12,063 nucleotides of DNA, from assembly GCA_023091735.1 (NCBI GenBank), contig JALKBU010001365.1, forward strand, positions 1 through 12,063, given 5' to 3'. Shown here piece by piece: positions 6,485 through 12,063 of this stretch. Position 1 is the stretch's first letter. Every line of letters begins with the position of its first letter. The position numbers and the translations under genes were made by a program. This DNA is from Trichomonas tenax (Eukaryota > Parabasalia > Trichomonadida > Trichomonadidae). Below the pieces are notes generated by a model, which saw only the letters and a program-made list of their open reading frames with translations, made no database searches and was not told where the DNA came from.

Positions 6485-9272
6485 GATTTGACTTTATTAT
6501 ATATTTGGGATCTTAATCATGACTGCTATCTATTCATCTCAAAATAATTGAAAAATTGTGTATTTTTATGATTCTACTAAAAATATTTCGTGAATTAGAT
6601 TTGAATAGAAGCATTTTATACATATTCCTAGTTTGAAATCAAAGATTTCTAAATATTTATTAAGATTATAGCGCTTGAAATTGATTATTTTAATAAGTAT
6701 GATATTTGATAATGTGAATATAATTTGTTTTTATTAGCTTAGGAATAGGATCCATTTATAAAAATAGTTTTTAAAAATGTAGCACTTTGAATAAGTATGG
6801 AAGCACTTTGGAAAAAGTTAGAAAAATATCAAAATTATAAATGTTTTCCTTTTATTTAATTTGGCAATGGTAATGATGTTGATCTTATGATAAAATATCT
6901 ATAGAGAGAAAGCCTTTAAATATAAGAATAAGTGCTTCAACAACAAACGATTTCATCAATATAATAAATATAATCAATGTTTGATATGTGGAAGATATTA
7001 TATAAAACATAAAGAAAGATTTTCTATGAATGGTTATATAATATATTGATTGATGAGTGAGAAATCAAGAAGTTAAAAATTATTTGCTAATTAATGCATT
7101 TTTGTTATATAAATAGAATATATAAAATGAAGAACAGGCATTTATCAAATCATTAATGAATAAAAATCAATGCAGAAAGTTTTCAATGGAAAATTATCGT
7201 CAAAAGTGGCATAAATTAAATTTCATTAAATGTTAATAAACTAATTCAAATAAGCAATTTCAAAATATCAAAATTTGACACTCTGTCAATTTTTGTAATA
7301 AAAAAAGAGATATCAATAAAAAAAAAGAGTTTTTAGAAAAATAAAATTAAACAAAATCAATATGAAAAATATAATGTATAGATGGTAAACATAATAAATC
7401 TTTCGTTATATGAAAAAAGTTGAACCTGTTTCATGTTTCATAACGATAAATTCATATATCTTTGATAACTAAAAAGATCTGGTCTCGATAAGCTATAATT
7501 AACAATTACATGAATTAATATAAAAGCGATTTGTTCAATGTGATGATCACAAAAATATTATTGAATGGTTGCACGAATAGAGTATACTCACATCAAAGGT
7601 TATAAGGAACTGGATTGAATGTGAAGTCTTTTGTTCCAATTTCGGTTTTATGATTGAATAAAATATTTTCAATGATTCTATCTCAAATCATCGACATTGA
7701 TTGTATAAAATCGTTTGAGCGAAAAATGAATTGAATGATGAAAACCGAGAAAAAAAACAACAAAAATTTGATGCGTTCATATTGAACGATAGCGTCATAT
7801 TTCATGAAAAATTTAAAACCTTTTTTTGTTGTATTCGATTGTTGGAGGAAACAAATTTAATCATTGAATGTGATTGAGAATGATATCATAATTCAATGTA
7901 AAAATGATTGATTGTGAATGATTTTTCGATTTATTTTTTGGAAAATTAATTTTATTGTTATTGATTTTTTTGAAGTTATATATATATTACTAATTTTTAT
8001 ATTGATATATAAATGTCCATCAATTTGTTGTTAACTAATAATGATTTGAAAAAAAATTCGATGACGCAATATCACAAATGATACCATAAATATCATTATT
8101 TCATTGTTATAATCGAAAATATAAAAAAAAAATTGTAGTTGATTAAAACATTATTAATTTGATTGTAATTGATCTACTTAGTCATATTTCGTGGAATACA
8201 GAGCAATGATATTGATTAATTAGAAAAATAAAGTGAATAAGATATAAGTATAAGAAAATGCGTGGAATTGAACAAAAAGGAATACACCTGTGTATTACAA
8301 ACGAATAGTGAACGTTTGAGGCATCAAAAATGAAATACAAATCACTTTCCATGATTTGCGATTTTATTTTCTATAGATGTCCATTCAAAAAAATTGAATG
8401 TCACATTTTTAAATACCAACGAAAATAAAACTTTTTCTGATTAAATCTCGTTGTTATTCCTTTCAAAAACTGCCATTCCGCAGTACGTCAAAGCCTTCAA
8501 TATTGTTTGTTTTTTAGATGTTTAACAAAATATTAGATCTATTGTCCATTTTTACTCCGCAGTCAAGTACTTTACGTTATTACCATATATAGAGCTCCCT
8601 CTGCTGATGTTGATTGTACCGTAGAGAGCTCTCGATTCGGTTTGTTTTGTTGAATTTTTGGAGTAATTTGATTTTTGATTGCGTAAAATTCGTTGATAAA
8701 TTACCTTCTTATCAGTGAAATATCTGATTTTCGAATCTTTCACAATTTTGCACAAATCATTTTTTTTTTTTCTCGTTTATAATTGTTAAACAATTTATTT
8801 AATGACATAATAAAACATTATTTTTGACCCTAAACCATTTAAATTTGCGTTTATCATAAATATAGTGTCTACTAATGATGTATATGCTAAATTATATTTA
8901 ATAGCAAATTTCTAAATCGATTTTTTATTTTTAAAAGAAATTTTCTTTTAAATAGCTATAAATTGTCAATCAATGAGAATTAAAGTGGAAATGACAAAAA
9001 TATTATTAGACAAAATATTTTGTGTACAATATTATTTGTCTATTTATGCTGATTAAATTACAAATTTGACAAAAATAATTGAGAAGAACTGAAAATATTT
9101 TTAAAGTATCGAATGTATATGATACGTTTTGTATAAGAATATGTTTCTGACAACTCATTGAATTCCCTTTTTCAATGCTGCGTAGATTCAAAATTTGAGT
9201 AAAACCGGAAGTTTACAAAAAAATATTGTTTGGTATTGTATCATGGATATTTCCTATTTGAAAACATAAAAA
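6485..9272. other. Gene-poor AT-rich region of about 2.8 kb
   Basis: No frame here has a supported start and a recognisable product. The minus frame 8552-8755 starts with TTG and has no domain. Visible structures are a perfect 7+7 inverted repeat AATACAC/GTGTATT at 8281-8296, a hairpin CATTCAA/TTGAATG at 8382-8400, a TAACGATA at 7441-7448, a poly-T run near 8758, and a less AT-rich island at about 8463-8640. No tRNA box-B sequence or rRNA was seen. Confidence 0.5.
8591..8632. other. Stem-loop in a less AT-rich island
   Basis: The arms are AGAGCTCCCTCT (8591-8602) and GTAGAGAGCTCT (8621-8632), with an 18-base loop. Nine of the outer ten positions can pair, starting with seven unbroken pairs. 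The surrounding island, about 8463-8640, also has CCGCAGT twice (8478-8484 and 8557-8563). It could be a structured non-coding RNA or a remnant of a mobile element. I recognise no RNA family. Confidence 0.4.
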
Positions 9273-9277
9273 TCATT
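9273..9277 (+). promoter_or_regulatory. Initiator (Inr) of the Myb gene
   Basis: TCATT, followed by A, matches the classic trichomonad initiator TCA(+1)YW/TCATTA. Position +1 would be 9275, seven bases before the ATG at 9282. Such very short leaders are the norm for trichomonad protein genes. Confidence 0.6.
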
Positions 9278-9281
9278 AAAA

Positions 9282-9800
9282 ATGAAAACATCCAAAAAGC
9301 ATCGAAAGGGATTTGTTCCTAAAGTCAAATTCACGGCAGAAGAGGACAGAATGCTGTCTGACTTAGTATACAGAATCGGACAAAACGATTGGGACTTGAT
9401 TTCGAAAAACATGATAAATAGAACAGCGAGGCAGTGCAGAGAGAGGTGGATTAATTACATCGCACCCAATCTGAGTAATGAGCCGTGGACTAAAGAAGAA
9501 GATGACCTCTTGGACGAATTATATAACGAATATGGGTCGAGATGGCATAAAATTGCTGAAATTTTCCCCAACAGGTCTGGTAATGCGATAAGAAATCGTT
9601 TTAAGCTTCGAAAGAAACGACAGGAAAAACTCGATGAAATTATGCAATGCAATCAGAATTCGGAAGATTCTCATCAATCAAATGAAGAGAATCGGTCCGA
9701 TGAATTCAGTAATGATATCAGCAAGGCTAAAATCGATGAAGACACTTTGAGTTTATTCAATATCGATATAAAAGCAATCGAGGAATGTTTTCAACAATGA
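9282..9800 (+). CDS. Two-repeat (R2R3-type) Myb DNA-binding protein
   Basis: This 172-residue protein has two Myb repeats near the N terminus and is probably a nuclear transcription factor. Repeat 1 spans about 14-61, with Phe17, Trp37 and Trp56 at the tryptophan positions and the recognition helix TARQCRERWINYI. Repeat 2 spans about 66-112, with Trp69, Trp88 and Phe107 and the recognition helix SGNAIRNRFKLRKK. The RQCRERW-NYI-PNL linking pattern and NRSGNAIRNRF are typical of the short Myb proteins of trichomonads, which bind TAACGAT/TATCGT-type elements. The N terminus (KTSKKHRKG) and residues 108-114 are basic and may serve nuclear import. Residues 120-172 are acidic and Ser/Asn-rich, probably a disordered regulatory tail. 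The ATG is supported by the initiator just upstream. The target genes cannot be named. The gene is complete and intronless. Confidence 0.95.
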   Translation: MKTSKKHRKGFVPKVKFTAEEDRMLSDLVYRIGQNDWDLISKNMINRTARQCRERWINYIAPNLSNEPWTKEEDDLLDELYNEYGSRWHKIAEIFPNRSGNAIRNRFKLRKKRQEKLDEIMQCNQNSEDSHQSNEENRSDEFSNDISKAKIDEDTLSLFNIDIKAIEECFQQ

Positions 9801-9827
9801 ATTTCAAATTTAGTATCTTTTTGTTCG

Positions 9828-9836
9828 TTAAATAAA
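9828..9836 (+). terminator. Candidate polyadenylation signal of the Myb gene
   Basis: TTAAATAAA lies 28-36 bases after the Myb stop and contains two overlapping TAAA motifs, the trichomonad poly(A) signal. Confidence 0.45.
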
Positions 9837-9929
9837 CAATCTTACGTATTAACTGAATAGATTTCATAATTTCAATAAATTATTATCAAATTCAATAATA
9901 TTTTCCATATAGAATCAATATATGCTGGA

Positions 9930-9937
9930 CTTCAAAT
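9930..9937 (+). repeat. Left target-site duplication of the hAT-like element
   Basis: CTTCAAAT directly abuts the left inverted repeat and matches the right flank CTTCAAAA at 7 of 8 positions. With T at position 2 and A at position 7, it fits the nTnnnnAn consensus of the Ac branch of hAT elements. Confidence 0.65.
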
Positions 9938-9960
9938 TAGGGATGTAAATCTGGAAGATA
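9938..9960 (+). repeat. Left terminal inverted repeat of the hAT-like element
   Basis: It starts TAGGGATGTAAATCTGG and ends AAGATA, matching the reverse complement of 10939-10961 at 22 of 23 positions. Confidence 0.85.
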
Positions 9961-10180
9961 AAAATTGGACTTCTGGAAATAAGAAATTTAATTTTATAAC
10001 ATAAGTAAAAACATGAATTATGTATTTAGATCATAAGGTAATATAAATGCACCTAAATTGAACGATGTAATGCTTGTTTTATATTTAATCAAAATAATTT
10101 GACCCAAAAAAATTCTTTTCTATAGATTCCAATGGCCCAAATTAAGCCAATATTTGTTGTATATTCGTAAATAGGCTTGA

Positions 10181-10447
10181 ATATGCAGTAGCGATGACTT
10201 AAGAAGGAAAGTTGAGAGTAAGCTTCGTTTGTTGGTTTGGCATTATTAATGCTACTTGAGAAACGTGGGCCCAGGTATTGCTATGCATGATGTGACAATC
10301 GCGGTTTTGAAAATTTTTGGAATTGATCAGCGAGAAACTGCTCATTTATTGGAAACGAAGTTTCAGACATGCTCAGCCATCATCAATGAGATCATGATAG
10401 AGGTCCTTCATTTCGTTATAATTTGTATTCTTGGCCAAGAAAATTAA
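10181..10447 (+). pseudogene. Broken ORF inside the hAT-like element, helix-turn-helix-like
   Basis: One frame runs from 10181 to a TAA at 10445-10447 with a single internal TAA at 10247-10249. Before it are DDLRRKVESKLRLLVWHY; after it are NVGPGIAMHDVTIAVLKIFG and IDQRETAHLLETKFQTCSAI. The latter has the shape of a helix-turn-helix (helix, GI-Q turn, ETAHLLETKF, second helix), as in many DNA-binding and transposase domains. No ATG is placed at the start. The stretch is less AT-rich than the rest of the element. I do not recognise it as a hAT transposase segment; it could be a remnant of another transposase or of a captured host gene. Confidence 0.4.
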
Positions 10448-10938
10448 TGAAAAAACTTCCAATTTTTCAAATTGTAAAATTGTAAACTTTTCATGTCACT
10501 ATTGTTATTCTATATGAATAGAGTAAAATTTTAAAAAATCAATTTTCGATTTTATGCTATTTCCAGATTATCGGAAATCCCTCAATATCTTCCATTGATA
10601 TATTCGTTCTTCACGTAACAAGGATCATATTTATCAACTTTTTGAATTATCTTCCAGACCAAATTTCCTGCTCCCAAAAGGTCACTTTTCATTCAATTTT
10701 GCTCACTTTTCTGGAAGCTCTTGGCTGGAAATTTAAAGTGAAAATGTGACAATCACAATGAAGATGGTGAAATTGCACGAAAACATAGTGCTCCTCAGTC
10801 TATAACGAGCTGCTGATTTAAAAACATGGAAACTCATGAATTTTTGTCCAGTAAATAATTTATTTGACAAAAAACGATAAAAAAGAAGGTTATTCTGTCT
10901 GGAAAATTGCAAAAATGGAAATCATGAAAATTCCAAAA

Positions 10939-10961
10939 TATCTTCCAGATTTGCATCCCTA
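10939..10961 (-). repeat. Right terminal inverted repeat of the hAT-like element
   Basis: On the plus strand it ends ATTTGCATCCCTA; its reverse complement pairs with 9938-9960 with one mismatch. Confidence 0.85.
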
Positions 10962-10969
10962 CTTCAAAA
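10962..10969 (+). repeat. Right target-site duplication of the hAT-like element
   Basis: CTTCAAAA immediately follows the right inverted repeat and matches the left flank CTTCAAAT except at the last base. Confidence 0.65.
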
Positions 10970-11882
10970 TACCGAAAATAATGAGAAATATCATCATCAG
11001 AATATATATTTTCAAATCTTTGCAAATCATCAGTTTCGAAAGTCTACAATTGTTGCACAACCTTTCTATATCACATATATAATGTTGACATGTTCTAAAG
11101 TTCAATATCTCGACAATTTAGAATGATATAACAATAACTTCAATATTTGTGGATTTGCAACTGTAAATATCAAACATTGCTCGAAGGCATTTGATGCACG
11201 AATTATAGCATTTTATTGCGCAAGGCGAAATTTACTCTTTATCTTTTATGGGCATCATTGGAGATTTTGTGAACAGAATATTCTTTTTCATAATGTGTAC
11301 TATTATATCATTTCAATTATCATGTCTGAAATCGCAATAACTTAATTTTTGATAAAAAAATATTAATTGTTAGATTCTGGCTCTTAATATATAGATATTT
11401 CATGAAACAAATATCATGATACCAAATGCCTGATAACTTATAATGAAAATATATATTTGTCGCATTTTTAAAATAAGTCTTTAAACTCTTTGGTCGATAA
11501 AATATTTCATTCTTTCGTGATCTTATTTTATGTTTATACTGTATAATAACCAATTCGATTTTTTTCTATCCATCAAAATATTGTAGGTTATAGAGTGAGA
11601 TTCGAAGTCTTTTAGATTTAAAATTAATCATAATTTTTCGATTAAAACATAACGCAAATGGATAATTGGTCTAAAAAACAATTTGTCACTAAAGAATATT
11701 GACATCGAAATTTATATAATGATTATAAATATTTTTAAATGGGACTGGGACAAAATAGAACAACGTGCTTTTCTGACATGTAACTTATTTTGTCATGTAA
11801 AGTCAGAATGTCAAAATAAAGGAAAGTGATATGTTTGCGCGGGAAAAATGGAAAAGTGTCAATAGGTTGAAATGGATTGGAC
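10970..11882. other. AT-rich spacer without a convincing gene
   Basis: Short frames on both strands lack supported starts, domains or initiators. A stem-loop with arms TTATTTTGTC (11785-11794) and GTCAAAATAA (11810-11819), 9 of 10 paired, lies 60-100 bases beyond the stop of the minus-strand gene at the right edge; it could sit in that gene's 3' region. Nothing else is recognised. Confidence 0.45.
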
Positions 11883-12063
11883 TCAATGTTGGAAGCCAAA
11901 GAAGACTTCATTATGAGTAGTTGTGGCCTCATTGTCAAGGATGACCTGGTGATCTAGCAGAGATGCATCCAGATGCCTATTCAACAGAAGCATGATTCGA
12001 TGCATGGCGAGGTCGGCCTGAGACTTCCAAAGCCCTCGAGTGGCCAAACCAGGCCCTAACAAG
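11883..12063 (-). CDS. 3' end of an unrecognised, GC-rich gene (5' part outside window)
   Basis: On the minus strand a frame entering at 12062 stays open for 59 codons to a TGA at 11883-11885. It encodes pieces such as LLGPGLATRGLWKSQADLAM, HRIMLLLNRHLDASLLDHQV and NEATTTHNEVFFGFQH. The other two minus frames and the plus frames are broken by stops. The sequence is much richer in G and C than the rest of the window and stands out even against the TTLL gene. That could mean recent acquisition, a mobile element or strong codon bias. The peptide looks helical and has no motif I recognise. No clear TAAA follows the stop within the usual distance. Confidence 0.5.
   Translation of the reverse strand, partial: LLGPGLATRGLWKSQADLAMHRIMLLLNRHLDASLLDHQVILDNEATTTHNEVFFGFQH

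Larger units (their letters stand above)
9938..10961. mobile_element. Non-autonomous hAT-family transposon (Ac-like ends)
   Basis: The 1,024-bp segment is bounded by 23-bp inverted repeats that begin TAGGGATG and differ at one position (T or C at base 9). TAGGG fits the hAT terminal pattern YARNG, and TAGGGATG is nearly identical to the ends of maize Ac. The 8-bp flanking duplications are 7 of 8 identical. CTGGAA occurs at 9951, 9973, 10711, 10725 and 10899, and inverted at 10561, 10652 and 10943; such repeated subterminal motifs are typical transposase-binding sites. There is no intact transposase: the only coding trace is the broken frame at 10181-10447. Movement would need a transposase from elsewhere. 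The element sits 137 bases after the Myb stop. The near-perfect ends suggest insertion in the fairly recent past. An inverted repeat formed by chance is very unlikely at this length. Confidence 0.78.

Noticed and set aside
8552..8755. 67-residue minus-strand frame through the less AT-rich island
   Set aside because: It starts with TTG, has no initiator or recognisable domain, and the island is better described by its stem-loop.
9455..9652. Antisense frame within the Myb gene
   Set aside because: It is a shadow of the clear Myb coding frame.
1..12063. CRISPR array, tRNA, rRNA or spliceosomal introns
   Set aside because: The tandem repeats lack unique spacers of constant length. No tRNA box-B-like sequence or rRNA was seen, and no trichomonad-type intron end (ACTAACACACAG) was found.

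Overview
The window looks like nuclear DNA of a parabasalid protist, most likely a trichomonad (Trichomonas or Tritrichomonas type). The evidence is a short intronless two-repeat Myb gene with the residue pattern typical of trichomonads. A TCATTA-type initiator lies a few bases upstream of its ATG, and a TAAA signal follows its stop. The window also holds an intronless tubulin-tyrosine-ligase-like (TTLL) gene, decayed cysteine- and sequon-rich surface-type genes, and very AT-rich spacers with many broken open frames. The species cannot be fixed from this sequence.

Region 1-2850: two decayed minus-strand genes, probably paralogues of a beta-helix-like extracellular family, lie at 1-481 (cut by the window edge) and 1454-2450. 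The second keeps a 330-codon open frame and a plausible initiator plus ATG, but a frameshift separates that ATG from the body. A 214-bp divergent spacer filled with degenerate TGTCAAAAGTCAAAA repeats separates it from a plus-strand 60-residue helical ORF (2665-2847).

Region 2850-5160: mostly AT-rich spacer. It has a small 14-bp minisatellite, a possible membrane-protein relic on the minus strand (3612-3920), and a clear array of four 30-bp repeats (4801-4920). The array is read in frame by a doubtful ORF that ends at a stop inside the array.

Region 5170-6447 is the best-defined gene: a complete 425-residue TTLL protein on the minus strand. About 2.8 kb of AT-rich DNA without a convincing gene follows; a small less AT-rich island with a stem-loop near 8591-8632 is its only notable structure. 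The complete Myb gene is at 9282-9800.

Region 9930-10969 is the most interesting structure. It is a 1,024-bp segment with 23-bp terminal inverted repeats (22 of 23 identical) beginning TAGGGATG, like the Ac/hAT family. It is flanked by 8-bp direct repeats (7 of 8 identical) that fit the hAT target-site pattern. Inside are many CTGGAA motifs in both orientations and one broken ORF with a helix-turn-helix-like stretch. It looks like a non-autonomous hAT transposon.

Region 10970-12063 is AT-rich spacer, then the 3' end of an unrecognised minus-strand gene (11883 to the edge) that is clearly more GC-rich than the rest. Apart from the divergent promoter near 2450-2665, the genes do not form an obvious pathway: one tubulin-modifying enzyme, one transcription factor, and gene and transposon remains.
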